A stretch of 64,000 nucleotides of DNA from Fomitopsis serialis. Its lineage: Eukaryota; Basidiomycota; Agaricomycetes; Polyporales; Fomitopsidaceae. Below, one piece after another: positions 45,272-58,084 of this stretch (its first letter is position 1; each line of letters begins with the position of its first letter). The notes beneath the pieces are model-generated. The model was not told the origin of the DNA and did no database searches. It was given only the letters and a program-made list of their open reading frames with translations. The stretch lies in contig NW_025955136.1 of assembly GCF_022376445.1 (NCBI RefSeq), positions 1-64,000 of the forward strand, in the 5' to 3' direction. The translations under genes were made by a program, and so were the position numbers.

Positions 45272-46399
45272 TCACTTGGCTTTCTTGACTATACGCACGC
45301 CCGCGAGCGGTGTGTTCTTCTTCGGCGGATCCATACGCGCAGCAGGCGACCCTGATGCTGACATGGTCGGGGACAGCGTAGCCTTAACTAAGGGCAACGA
45401 CGGGAGATGCTGCTGAGGTTTCTTGGGTAGGACGGACTGGCGCCGAGACGGGGACGGAGCCGTAGCAAAGGTGGCAGATCCTTCGACAGGCTTGGGCGGT
45501 AGCGATGGGTGCAGGCGCGGCGTTGACGCGTCCATGGACGACTTCTCCAATTCCCGCAATTTCGCCTCCATCCGAGCGATCTTTGCGTCTGTGCTGGGAG
45601 ACGAGGACTATTGGCCAAGTGCAGCGAGGATGACGGCACGATACTCACAGGTCTGATCGGCCGGTGGATGCGCTCTTCAGCAGGCTTAGCGTCGTCGGCT
45701 TCCCCGCATCGTTCATGATCCTCCTCGGTCGCGCGCCGAACTGCCCGCCTTGATCGAGTGGCGCTTGATGTGCATGGGTGATGACGAGTTTCCTCCCGCG
45801 CAACAGCTTATCGTTCGCGCGTTCGAGTGCCTTCTGAGCGTCCTGTAAGGCAGAGAGACAGGACACAGTCAGCGAGGAGTTCTTGTCGCATCTCGCCGCC
45901 GCTTCAACCCCGGGTTTCACTGTACCATCCAAGCATGGGATGTCAATGATGGCGTCGTGCGTACATATGAGAAGAGACACCCGGGGTCAGCAAGCGAGAT
46001 TGTCCGAGCAAGTAGAACGGACGTACAATTGCATCGGCGAACTCGACGAAGGCATATCCGCGGGGCTTTCCTTTGAAGGGACCCGTCTTGTGGAACAAGA
46101 AGTCGAGCTTGGACACTTTGCCGAACTTTGTGAAGACCTGCAGCAGTGTGTACCTGATCTATGTAAATCAGGTCTCCCATAGCGTTGAGAACGACGCACT
46201 CATCGACGGTCGGATGCAAGTTCCCAACGTAGAGCCTTTCCTTCGACACTGGCCGCGGTCGTTCTCCCTGCGATGTCGAAGTCGACGCAACAGGTGATGC
46301 TGGAGCCGGGTAAGACAGATGACTGGATGAATCTAGGTTTTCAGCCGTAACAGACGAGCTCGATGGCGTCGGCGACGGCGTGGCCTGCGCTGAGGACAT
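45272..46399 (-). CDS. RRM protein, RBM18-like
   Basis: Four exons: 46399-46200, 46153-46027, 45842-45649 and 45593-45272; introns of 46, 184 and 55 nt; 280 residues with no frame break. One RRM at about residues 55-135 has RNP2 LYVGNLHP and RNP1 [11 protein letters not shown], with [19 protein letters not shown] between them, which closely resembles the single RRM of animal RBM18. HAHQAP follows the last strand as in that family. The C-terminus is Ser/Pro-rich, with a short coiled segment ([16 protein letters not shown]) and a basic end (VRIVKKAK). The start is the ATG of [13 protein letters not shown]18 is a poorly characterised nuclear RNA-binding protein, so molecular role is left open. 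Confidence 0.8.
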
Positions 46400-48369
46400 G
46401 ATGGTTGAAGACAACCTGCGCGCGCCTATGTGCGGGCACGTTTGTGCCGTCCTCCCATGTCCATTCTACTACAAGTTCAATATGCTCCTTGTTCTGTTCC
46501 AACGAACCCCAGTATACATCTAAACGAGTAAGGTTGAACTCGGACTAGTAGCTCATCATATTTGTCGATATGGTTTGAAAATGTGTACGTGGAGGTACGT
46601 GGTCGTCTCGTCCTGGAGTCGTCAATCTCATGTCGTATGACACCGGCCAGTACCTAGTCTCTCTCGGCAGGCGTAGACGATTCATTCAGCCTTCGTGCCT
46701 CAGGATATCATTGTCTGACCAGCAGCGAGGCGTCGCTAATTTGCTATACTCGTTCTCCGCAATCATAATCTTCTGCCGCGAAGTGGGTGATGGAGGTCGA
46801 GCCGCAATATCGGGCTAGGTCGCGGAATCGATTATAGCATGCAGGTGGAAAGAACAACCTCGTACTGCTGCCAATCTCCTACGAACATCCAAGGGACTCA
46901 TGGTGTGCTATATGACATCTCATGCGCTGGGTGAGTACGTATGTCCTCGTGTTGCGGTTGGCCAGTAACGCCAGAGCTTTTCTAAGCGACTTCCACCAAT
47001 TCGTGGCCTGAAGCTAGTGTCTCACTTTGGCCATGACTGTGTCTGTTCCGCGCATTACTGCGCATGAGGTTGGCATGAGGCGTTGATGCCTCCTCCCAGA
47101 TGCGCTAGACCCAGTCACGCCAGTATGCGGACTGTTGCAGACAATCTCTACGATGTACATATGAAAACGGTAAGTCACCTTTCCGTAAAGCCCAGATCCA
47201 AGATTTCATTGGTCGTGACTCTGGTAGTGATCATCAACAATACGTGCTATATTACCGCGGAAGACCCGTTCCGGACCCGTAAAAACGCACAAAGTCGTTC
47301 AACTACGAATGACGTCCGAGATCCACAGCGATCATGGATGCTCATGGACGCCCGCCTCGAGGCCAGTCCGAGCATTCAAAATCGGATCGGGAGAGTCATC
47401 CTGGCTGCTTAGGGCGACATGGGAAACTCGATGCGTCTCGATACACGTGTGTGTTCATCTGGGGACTCTACTCGTCTCCTGCCATCCACGATTCCTACCT
47501 TTTCGGTCTCCTTGGTCGACACGCTACCTCGGAGCGTTCTCCATCCCTGAACGCAGGCTCGCCACTCGTGCCACTGGACTTCCAAACTTCATCTCCCCCT
47601 TCTCCGCCGAGACACATGGTCCTCGTGTGCCTTCGTTCCGACCTCGTCGGGGATTCCAGCACCTCACCGCGCAGGCCCAACATAGACCGCCCGATCGCTC
47701 ATCGTGTGCGCATGGGACTTTGTGACCCGTTGTCGGTCGGAAGTCAGGACGCTCGTGGGATCTGTGCGTGAGGTTGTTGTGCGCCCGTGCTTCCTTTGTG
47801 GTTCACGGTCCTCATTGCACCGCAGTATGTGCGTCTATCTCGCTCGCAGATCGCGGCAGATCATGATCCCCAGTCTCTCTGCTACTTATGCACCAGATGG
47901 TCCGAGATCTTCGCCGTCCTGCTGCGTCACCCGGCAGGCTTAGGGCTCTGGAACTATCAGAGAAACGACTCTGCTCATTGTAGCTTCGTGCCTAGACCAG
48001 GAGGCGAGCAGGCAGCACAGCTACCACTTCCAATGATTTAGCATCGGACGGATCATGTTCTTGCGATATCATGATAGCAAGCGGACGATGGACGCTCTTC
48101 CGCGAACCAGGGATGTGGGCTTGATAGAGGTGAGTTAGATCAATGCGATTACTGTATAGCAGCCAGCGTAACACTTGCCTGATGCACAGCAAACTGAAAG
48201 CAATGCGATTGCGAGCAGGTAGAAAGCAAGATACAAGCGAGTACAGACATTGTTCGAACGCGGATACACAACATGTTGACCAAAAACGATGCGAAAATGC
48301 TAGGATACGAATAAGTTAGATGCGTGGGTATCAGTTCGGAGTCAAGAGTCCATGGCTATGCAGCAGCCG
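46400..48369. other. No gene recognised
   Basis: About 2 kb between two minus-strand genes: the RBM18-like promoter and the 3' flank of the C2H2 gene. Frames around 47300-47770 are open on the plus strand but carry no motif, and neighbouring frames are equally open. Confidence 0.4.
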
Positions 48370-50553
48370 TCAGCGTCGTAGTGGCACGTCTTCCTCGCTC
48401 TCCGGATCGTTGTCGACCTCGATGTCGTCCTTCTTGGAGTTGGGGCATGTCCCATCCGGGCGAAGATGCCGCTTGTAGGAGTCTGGGCGAGCGTATACCC
48501 CTTCGCACACTGCACACACGACCTTCTTGTTGCGATGGATGTTCATGTGGCGGTCCCGGTCGCCAGGGCGAGTGAAGGTCTTGCTGCACTCCTCGCACTT
48601 ATGCTTGCCCCTCTTCGATCCACATGCGGTGCGAGGGCCGCTCCCGCGCCTCTTCTTCCCCCTTGTCACGCCCTTCCCCGACCTCGCAGTCACGCCTCTC
48701 GTCGCCTTGTCCTCCGAACCAGCGTCTACGCGACCCTTTTTAGGCTTCGGTTCCAACGTGGTATCGTCTTCATCAGCAACATCCACATCGATGGGGACGT
48801 ACTCGTCGTCGCCGTCGTCACCGTCGCTCTCGTCGCAGTTAGCATCGCGCTCGTCGCCCGTTGACTGCGGGTAGGCAGTGAAGGCATCAGCCGGCTTCGT
48901 CGCATGTGAACTCGAGGGCATCGGTTCCTCGATGGTTCGGCTTCCTCCGCGAGTCCTGGGCGAAGGGCGACCAGGAAGGGCGTGCAGGCGTGTGGAAGTC
49001 AGCTCTTGATCTTCCACGCGCTTTGCACGCCGCTTGGGCAGTGGCTTCACATCACGAATCATCGGACTGCCTGCCTCGCGGGGTGGTGTCTTCGCAGAAC
49101 CCCGTTTGCGCTTAGGACGGAAGTTGGCATAAGTGCCGACTTCCGGGGGTGTCGCCAAGAGCACCGACGGCGATACGCCAACAGGGCTGGCGCGAGGCGG
49201 CGACCCTGGGGTGTATGGGGTGAGGGGTGAGTCGTATGCCTCCTCATCGTCGTAAGCCGCGTCCATCCTGTCGAACGCTCCGCCGAGCGACTTTGTTGCT
49301 GGGGAGATGGATGTGACGTCGATGGTGTTCGTTGGCGATACCTGCAGCTCGGACGAAGTCGTCCATACAGGCAGTGCACCCGCGTCCGCGGACCATGGTG
49401 TGAAGGGGGCGCCGGATGTTGATGCAGGCGAGACGGTGGAAGAGACGGGACTGTATGGTGAGTGCAGGAGACTTGGAGAGATAGTCTGCGGCTCCGTCTC
49501 GTGAGAGGCTCCTAACATAGCCATCCTAGATGAACTCGAGAAGACCCGGCTGGGTAGAAGCGTGGATGAAGTAGCATAAGGTCCCTGATGGAACATGGCA
49601 GAGCTTGGCGACGCCAACGCTACCTCTACCGTGTTGTATGCTTCACGAGCATACAGCACGGTAGCTGTTTCGTTGGATGCGTCGTCAAACCGTGCTTCAA
49701 ATCAATTCACGGCACTACAGTATAGTTGGGTTGGACTTACCTGCACCCGAAGCTCCGCCGCGTATTCGCTGACAATGTCATCTGGCATCACAGCGTCGTC
49801 CTCAAACGAAAACTCCATATCCAGTGGCCGGAATGGAAGATCCAGCTCTGGAAGCTCGATCACTGGCCCGTCGTACATTGGCCCCATCGTCGAGTCGCCG
49901 AAGAGACCCTGGTAAGACGTGTACAGGAACTCCTCATCTAGGGACGTGGTCGACTTCGATTCGCCAAGGGAGCGATATGGAGTCAAGGATGGCAGCATGG
50001 CGCAAGTGCACAGTCGCGCGGTGTGCCGAAGTCGGTGCTCGAGGTCGAGAAAGTATTGAGCGATGTGGGTCGCGTTGTTGGCCCAGACAACCAGAGCGGA
50101 TTCATCTCGCTAAGTAGGGATTACGGTGAGCGTTCGTAATGTGATTGTAGCGAACATGACTGACTACTATAGAGGCATGGTGCGCCATTGCCGCATGCGG
50201 CGTTGACGCAAGTGAACCTAGGATAGGCAACTTGGTGCCATCATGAGCATCGAACAGCGATGCATCAGGATGTCTGGGACGGATCAGTAGGAGGAGGCGA
50301 AATGAAAGGATACTTCATACATCTCTGCCAGGAGTGCCTTGATAGCTGGTGTGCGCGCCTTGATGGCGGCCCGAAAGCGGGAGTCCTTCAATAGGGTGGC
50401 CAACGATGGGTCTCGTTCGCTGGGGTAGAGGAGAGCATTTCCGTCGTCGGAGAGCACGCACACGGCGACGTAGTCGAGGTCGTCTGTGTCCGGCGGAGGG
50501 GAAGATAGCTGGGAGATAATGGAATGTAGCGAGGCCTGGGCAGCAACACTCAT
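48370..50553 (-). CDS. C2H2 zinc-finger transcription-factor-like protein
   Basis: Exons 50553-50321, 50273-50156, 50109-49741 and about 49692-48370, about 680 residues. The first two introns (47 and 46 nt) join in frame: RTPAIKALLAE then IHPDASLFDAHDG, then RDESALVVWANNATHIAQYF. The middle is Ser/Pro-rich with short basic clusters (FRPKRKRGS, PLPKRRAKR) and an acidic stretch (DESDGDDGDDEYVPIDVDVADE). Near the C-terminus are two adjacent fingers: CEECSKTFTRPGDRDRHMNIH, then CAVCEGVYARPDSYKRHLRPDGTC, the second closing with Cys instead of the last His. An arrangement of two terminal fingers is typical of basidiomycete regulators. The acceptor of intron 3 is uncertain because no AG gives the right phase. 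DNA target unknown. Confidence 0.72.
49626..49664 (+). repeat. 39-bp hairpin in the C2H2 gene
   Basis: Arms CTACCGTG-T-TGTATGCT and AGCATACA-G-CACGGTAG pair 16 of 17 positions around a TCACG loop. It lies in exon 4 just after the acceptor. Confidence 0.7.
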
Positions 50554-53500
50554 GGCGGACGGGAAGGGGGGTATTGTCTCGACTGTGGCCCATCTGGCTC
50601 GCGGGTTAAATCACTTCGTACTGTGGGTCCCTTTAGCGCTTTTGAGCGTCTGTGGTCGCGCCTCAAGGACATCGCACTTTCTTCAAGGATGCCCATATCG
50701 GACATCGGAGTTGATGCTGCACAGGGCGAGCCTTCATCTTCGTGAGATGGATCTCTTGTCATGTCGATTGATAGCTGCCGTACGCGTGAAGGCGACAAAA
50801 AGCGCCGTAAGCGAGTCATAATAAGAGCTCTGGGACCGGAAGGAGAAGGCAACCACTATTATCAAGTACGACTCGGTCCTGCTTGTGAGCATCTCAGGCA
50901 GGATTAGCGTGGATCCTTGCTTCTATCATACATATCTCTCTTCCTTTCCTTGCCTCCGACATCGTCGGTGCCCTCGCGAACCTGCCCTAACGAGTGGAAT
51001 TCGCTGCTGCACTATCCACTGCCAGTGGTAGCATCGCCTTTGAAACTGCGACCGACCGACCTATGCCAATGCCTCGTGGACTACACGCTTTACGGCGAAT
51101 CATGTGTCGCGTTGGAATTTGGGGCATGCACGCGGAAGGAATGCACTACTGAGGTAGCGAAGTACGATAGAACATCTGGACGGAAGAGGCGAGCGGTGTG
51201 AATGCTGTGCACTCACTCACGACTCACGTTCAGAGCTTTGTGTGAGAGCGGTGCCTGGTTCTCAGAAATTCTGTCGCCTGTAAAGAGTTACAATACAGTC
51301 TTACATGGAGAACACTGGCAGCCCTCCGTAAGACACAGTGCCATAGGCTACGCTGTTGATGAGCTGTTTGCTCCTTTTGCCTAAAGTCCGAAGTGAGCCG
51401 GACTCGCTGGCAAGATGGTCAGTTCTGACCGAGACGTCTACGAGCGAGCAGCATGGCGGCCGAATCGTCCCTGAGACCCGGTACTCCGGATTATCAAAAT
51501 ACTTCCCCTCATTTTGATTGCGCCTAGGCGACGACAAGGCGGGTCCGGCGGTCGGGCGGCCCCCGCATCACGAGGGTGTGATGCAGCTCGCGACCTCGCG
51601 ACTCAGCAAGACATGCCGGATATAGGTGACTTCACTTTGCAGAATTTCAAGGTTCTGTATGGACAGTGCCGAGCATACTTTGAATCCGAAGAGTCGGGCG
51701 ATAACCTGAGGAGAGGTCAATGTCAGGCCCGGGCGCATGCCGTCGACTTGAGCGTGGGAAGTGGACCCACAGACGCACTCAATGCTATTTCGGGGTAACT
51801 TGCCTCTTTCAGACTCTTGATCCCGTGCAGCGACAGACGTGCCTACCCCTTTCTGATCTGAAGGTTTGCATTCACATGGGATTTCAGCGACAAGCAGAGC
51901 CGAGGCAACCGCATGTTCTAGGTTTCCGAATACGGCTTCGCTGCCAGTGCGCGGCCCGCAGCGGCCTAGCAGCGGCCTCTGCTGACAGCACATCATCGCC
52001 AGTCATGTGAGGCATTCTTCTAGCGTGTTTAGACTCAGAGTGAGTCCATGGCTTACTCTGTCTCTGCGCAAAAAGACTGACACCGCTCTTGTCTCCAATA
52101 TCCTCTCGAGATACCTTCATTTGTGGTCGTATTCTCCGTGCCGCTAAGTCGGGCTTTACACTTGCGTCAAATAGAAGTGAAACTCAGTTGAACATCAATC
52201 ATCACGCAATACAAGTGTCACGAAGGTTACAAGGTAGGGTCCTGCCAGTGCTCTCTGCCGCATGCGCGCCGAGGGACGGGTAGCATATCGGAAACCTGGC
52301 GCCCCCGTAGCAGACTCAGTGAACTTAGTCTTTCTACTGCTAGCAAAACGTCTGCTGCGGTATTGACCGTGCAAAATCTGGGTGAGCACCGCCGATGAGT
52401 TAGATAGCGATGCGTTGGGACACCTGAACACGAGCTATCCGAAATTGGGCTAGACTGGAGTTATTGTGAAGCTTTCATCCGTCTCGTCGGGTTGTCGTCG
52501 ATACGAGGCCGTTGTAAAGGTATCAGGACTGCCGTACGTGTCGTGCGTTCATCATATTGGTTGCACTCACAAAAAGGATGTTTCAGAGCTCAAGAAGCAC
52601 CAGGACGTCGGAGATTATCACGCGTCGGGTCTCCGACAATCACGACGAACAAGGGCTGATATTTAGAACAGGTAAACATCATCCCCCCTTTCACGAGCAT
52701 CTGACAACGCCGCCGGCTTGCATTATCTTCAGATTTGCCGCATGTGAGCAGACAACGCAGAGACCTGCTCGACGCGCAGGGTGCGCATGCGCTGACTCTC
52801 AGAAGGTGCGCTGACATGTCCATCTTTGTGGGCGGCGACCGAGGAGGTGTCCCGGCGGCCAGCAACATCTGCTTGCTTTGCGGGAACAAATTACTTTCGT
52901 GCGGTTTTTCACTGCCTTGGCTAATATCTGCGGCCTGCGCTGCATGGATCACTGCGAGACCCCAAACAATTTGTACCACCACCGAACGGCACCGCTGCCT
53001 TGATAATCAACCAGGACCCGTCCGTCTTCAGATATCTGTGATCCTGGCACCGCTGACTGGTTGCGTAGGTTTGCGGTCGATGCTTAGAATGCTATTGTGT
53101 CCACCATTTACGGCTACATGCCACTGTCTGTGCGGTGGCCTGGTAGCACCATCCTCGATGAAGGCATGGCACTTCCTCCTCTTTTTCTTGCGAGGAATTC
53201 ATCGTTTTGTCAACATTTTGGTCTCTTGCCGGGGTATTGTCCTAGAACTACCTCGGCTGCCGACGACTGTCGGAAGTGCGATCTGCATAACGATCGAGGG
53301 TTTACGGCAACGGGCGCTACGCCCATCTTCTGTCAGCCTCCACACGGCGAAGCAGATAGCGGTTGGCGTCTACATCCATATGAAGCAGGAGCAGGACGCA
53401 TCGGCGGAGACCCGCATCGGATTCGAGATCATTGAAAAGAGATCTGAGGCCTTCCTGTGCGTCCGTCAAGCTCGAACTGCTGACAGCGGTGAGTCCGGAC

Positions 53501-54276
53501 CATGTTCTACTATTACCGACTTCACGTAATGAGCTGCCATGCCGCAGAACGGCCGTAATTGCGGTCGCAGCGGCGGAGCGCCTTTTCCCTCCTAGAAGGC
53601 CCCTACAGTGCCGGCAAAGGCCCGACAAGGGCGGCACTAACATGTCCCTGCCCATGGCAGTCGGGAGAAAACACACGAACGCCACTGTGCGCAGTACACC
53701 AAACCGAGAGCCTCTGCTAGTGAACGTATTTGTCACTCCATAGTCAAGTACGCCACCCAAGTCATTGATCCGATTTACTTGACTTTTTTGAAAGTCGTCG
53801 CAGGGATATGGCAGCAGTTTCGGGCGATGCCACTTATCTGAAGGCCACTGGCACTAGGCGTATGCGATCATGAAATCAAGCTGTCTTCATATCACGAGCT
53901 CCGCTTCACGAGCTAGACGTCCCCTTCAAGCCGACAAGTGTCACCAACCCAGGCGACCTTATAATTATTTCACCAGATGGGGACAAGATATCGACCGCCG
54001 GACAGAGCGAGCACGGGCACCTTCACACTTCCAGGTGGCATGACATGTCGTCACGGTCTTCAGACTTACCATTCTAGGTAATTATGCTGACATAGAGCCC
54101 AGGGTCTCCCGTAGCAAGCCATAGCACCAGTGCACGTCTCTTAGTCCCATCATCATCCTATCCAGCCAGGTGCGTTTGCCGCAACAAAAACGAAGATTGG
54201 GTTAGAATAGAGGAGTTGACGCCGTTTCAGACAAGCCTTATCACCTCTCATATTGCCGGTGCATAGCTCGCCCACA
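50554..54276. other. Gene-poor 3.7-kb region
   Basis: No gene is supported. The largest frame (52735-53529, 264 codons, plus) overlaps equally open frames on the other strand and has no recognisable motif. Short frames at 50917-51201 and 53317-53760 are likewise unassigned. A multi-exon lineage-specific gene could be hidden here. Confidence 0.35.
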
Positions 54277-55589
54277 ATGACACACAGAACCGGCATTCAC
54301 GTACTCGCCTTCGATATCTACGGGACAATTCTGAACACTAACAGCATCACATCGGGGATCAAACAACATAGTCATCTAGACGACGAGAAGGCCGCCCAAC
54401 TCAGCCAACTATGGAGGCGATATCAACTCGAGTGAGTGCGATGCCTCGCTTACTCTACTGACAGTCATATTCAAACCTTAGCAATGTTAGGTACACATGG
54501 CGCCTGAACTCCATGGGTGAGCAGAGTCAGTCACTCATCAAGCAAATATTCACTGACGGAGATGGTTTCACTGATATTACGTCGCAGGTCTCTACGAGCC
54601 TTTCGACACCGTTACTAAGAGCAGCCTCAAGCACGCTGCCGCGGAGATGGACATCATACTCGCGGACGGCGAGATCGCCGCCTTGATGAGCGACTATAGC
54701 CGTCTTCTCCCGTGAGTTGTTTGACACATTCGGGCTTCACGGCAGACACCCTTGCACTTCTTCCGCCGGACGAAGTACGAAGCGCTCGTCGGTGGGGTCG
54801 CGCTATTGAACCAGCGCGATGTCTATACTGCATCCGGAGCAATGCTGTCGCAGTTGGAGGAAGAGGTTGCCTTGAGTCTATAGAACGGCGTCTCGATGAT
54901 GAGTGTTGAACGCTGATGAAGTTGTCTAGGTTCGAAGACGCAGTTCCGGCGCTGGAGGAACTGAGTCGAAATCCGAATATCAAGGTCGTTATTTTCAGCA
55001 ACGGTCGGTACGATTCTTTGCACAACGGCGAGGCTCGTGACTCACCGGATGAATACAGGGACCGAGCAGGTCAGTGCAGCGACAGCCGACTGGCCGCTGC
55101 CGCTCAACCGTCCAGTTCACTGATTGCATCCTCCAACAGATGGTCTCAACAGCATTGCATGCCTCGCTACCCGAGGCACTCCTCCCCCTACCACTACACC
55201 TCGCAGACTCGGTAAGGCAGTACAAGCCAGCGCCGTCCATCTATGATGGACTGCGCAAGGCATTCAGCGACGCTCCCGGGGCGCAGGGCGACTCGCCCGA
55301 CGTCTGGCTTGTCAGTGGGTGAGTGAAATTAGTGACTTCGCCATGTTATCCCATGTTTACTGAACGGCCCTTGTTCATCTCCGCGGCGTCGGTGGTCGTC
55401 GTATTGGATTGCATACAGGAACCCTTTCGACGTCACTGGTGCACGTGCCGCGGGACTGGGAGCTTTCTGGGTCGACCGCGCTGGCGGCGGGTGGAAGGAT
55501 CAGATCCCTATGCTCACGCTGGTGTAGGACCTCTCAAGATCGTGAAGAATCTAGGAGAGATAGCAACGATTGTCAAGGAGGAGTCCTGA
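54277..55589 (+). CDS. HAD-superfamily hydrolase, haloacid dehalogenase type II-like
   Basis: Seven exons: 54277-54431, 54491-54516, 54589-54711, 54930-55003, 55059-55069, 55140-55318 and 55419-55589, including an 11-nt microexon. HAD motif I is FDIYGTILNT (nucleophile Asp), motif II IFSNGTEQMV, motif III Lys in RQYKPAPSIY, and motif IV VSGNPFDVTGARAAG, the set seen in fungal (S)-2-haloacid dehalogenases. The cap segment has YTWRLNSMG and YEPFDTVTKSSLKHA. Two one-base gaps are inferred: GAGCTTTC for GAGCCTTTC at about 54600, and one C short in ATCCCTATG at about 55508. With them the frame closes at 246 residues. The start is ATG 54277 before THRTGIHVLAF. The substrate is unknown; many fungal members act on small phosphate or halo acids. 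Confidence 0.85.
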
Positions 55590-56213
55590 AGAGCTCGTCG
55601 CCAGTTCCGTGTGAATGTGTCCGCATGCACCACACAAGACAATGTCAACGTTCGTGTGTTCTGAGCAGTACCTCGCGAATGTACAAGTCATCGTAAATGA
55701 TTGGCTCATCAGTGCACATGATCGCACGAGATAGCTGCCGTTCAACATGCGGATATTTGTTCATGCATAAGTACGCATCATGCGACGCTGGCTATACGCG
55801 ACAAAACCGGGGTGTATTCCAGCAGAACGTGAAGAACAGCTAGGCAACTACGGACATTATTGTGTTCCGTATAGTCCACATCTGATCTATCCTCGTTGCC
55901 ACGGTCCACAGAGGCCGATTCGGACTCGGACACTGGGACAGGGCCATGATGTGCCACACGAAGCAGCCATCGAAACTGCATGGTCCCACGAAGCTTGAAG
56001 CTCGAACGCACGGCTGCGGTCACAAAACGTCCCAATCTGAGCTCGCATCTGAGGTCCAGTCTTCGCTCCGATACGGAGTACGGGAAGTGCTGGAACCCAT
56101 GCGACTTCTGCCCTTTTGACGCTTTCTGAATAGCGGGGTGCGTGGGGCTGCCGGCTCGTCTAGGTCGCTCCACGAGAACGTAGACGACTCGGAGGCGGGC
56201 GACGAAGGGACGC
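55590..56213. other. No gene seen; convergent 3' flanks
   Basis: The 3' ends of the HAD and GNAT genes face each other here. No open frame with recognisable content. Confidence 0.4.
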
Positions 56214-57256
56214 TCAGCGGGCCGTCCGCATCCGAGTCAGACGCGGGGTCCGGGGTTCCGACATCTCTAGGTGAATGGGCACCGAGATCTGCAGAGGACG
56301 TGGATGGTGAGGGCGGGCCGGAGGTGAGCGCAAGCTCGACGTCCCTCTCGCGGCCGTCTCCATGCTCGCCGTCCTGCGCAGCTTCCGGCGCCGCTCCTCC
56401 AACTGCAGGAGCTCCTCCTGCTCGCGATGGTGCCGCACAAACATCTCATCCCACACCCCACGCACCCCGTGTCCTCCCTGCGCCCGCACATGCCATTCCG
56501 TATCGAGCATGGCCAAGGACACGACATCGCGGTACCCGGGCGCCGCGGGGCTGATGATTGCGCGTCGGCGAGTGCCTTCGCATGTGAAGCCGAGAGACGT
56601 GAAGATGTTACGAGCAGCGTCGCTCGATGGCCCGTCCATGATCAGGCCTTGCACGCGATGCGCCCACAGGTTGTCGAAAGCGTATGTGAGCCCTGCGGAG
56701 AGCGCTTGCGCGGCGAGGCCTTGGCCACGCCATTGGGGCAAGAGCGAGAGGCCGATGTTGTATTCGGAAACCATGTCGGTCGTGCGGAGATAGAGGATGC
56801 CGATCGTATGAATCGTCGATATATCCTGCTCAGAGGCTGAGGGGCAGATGGAGAATCGAGAGGTTGAGGTGCGGCTGCATCCCAGATGTTGTCGATGTCC
56901 CTCGCTTCTGGCCAGGCATACTGCGAGAGGGAGACCGGTGGCTGCCTGTCAATATCTACTGGGATCGAGTCCCTATCGCCCGCCCGTTCTGCCATGAGCT
57001 CCTCCTCAGCCGCCTCGCCCTCTTCGGTTTTGCTTTCCACAGGCTTTGTGGGCAAGTGTTGCACGGCAGCGAACATGATGCATTGGTCGGATGCGGCAAA
57101 CTCGAACGGCTCCGCACACCGTGCGGTCACGGCTTCCACGCTGTAGGGATGTAGCTCTTCCCAAGCACTTAGGATGGCTTCGATATCGATGTCATCGGCT
57201 TCAAGAGATGTCTCTAGGATAATATCATTGTGTCGCAGCACTTGTGAGGAGGCCAT
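56214..57256 (-). CDS. GNAT-family N-acetyltransferase
   Basis: One exon, 1043 nt, which with one missing base gives 347 residues. The N-terminal part (MASSQVLRHNDIILETSL) leads into an acidic linker and DISTIHTIGILYLRTTDM, then NIGLSLLPQWRGQGLAAQAL, whose R-G-Q-G-L-A is the acetyl-CoA-binding loop, and DAARNIFTSLGFTCEGTRRR with the usual GF(xx)EG end of the fold. The frame must shift once near 56837: an AGCCTCT run read as AGCCCTCT joins the halves. The 65 residues after the fold are charged and then Pro/Ser-rich. It transfers acetyl from acetyl-CoA to an amine; the acceptor is unknown. Confidence 0.8.
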
Positions 57257-58084
57257 CGCTGCCGGGGATATGCAAGGAGGTGAGCAACAAGAGGAGCAGC
57301 TGTGGGTACACCTCGAAACGGGTGAATCGTGCGTCTAACGTGGCGATAGCAGCTGCGGGACACGGTGTTCGATACGTGGGGAGCACATGCAAGCCAGGCG
57401 TCGGACAGCTGACGGGAAAACCTGTGTGGAACGTGCTGTCACGGCTTTGTCAGCAGGAGACAGGTTCTGTCGCCGCGGTCCTCCACGTTGCCTCCACCCA
57501 CTGTCAAGATGAGTCGAGCGCGCATGCGGTATCGGCCGGTGGCTCGATTCGGAGCCCCTCCTCCTTCGAAGTTTCACTCGTATTTCAGCTCTGTGTGTAC
57601 CGGTACGTCCTTGCGTGGTAGTACTGTCTCGTACTCTGATGATAAACTCGATACAATTTTACGGGCACCAGCAATAAGTACTCGGCGCACTGAATACGCG
57701 ATGCCGTCGAGCACTGCACCGGTGCTGGGAGCGCAGGGTGAGATGTCTGATCATTACAACACTGCCTTCCCACTGATCTAGCTTTCTCAAAGGCGTTACG
57801 TTCTAGTAGCGCGTTCTCCCTGTCCTTCAAGTTAGCGAGGTAGACGGATCCGGGACCGGCCTAGGCTCGGATGTCATCCGTATTGTGGCCAGCCAGAGCG
57901 GTGTCTCAGTGAGATCCACGTATCAAGTGACCACGTCCAGCGTGCCGCCCCCGCGCGCCCCCGACATTGGGCCTCCGCACGAGGCTACAGTGCAGCCATT
58001 CCGAGACACTAGGCTCCTCTCCCGTGCAGCCGCTGTCTGCTTGCTTTGCCATCTGTCATCGGTCACTGGCGTGTATCTTATAAA
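57257..58084. other. Intergenic, GNAT promoter side
   Basis: No gene seen. Frames at 57244-57621 and 57885-58214 lack recognisable features. Confidence 0.4.

Noticed and set aside
52735..53529. A 264-codon plus-strand frame
   Set aside because: Opposite-strand frames are equally open and no family is recognised.
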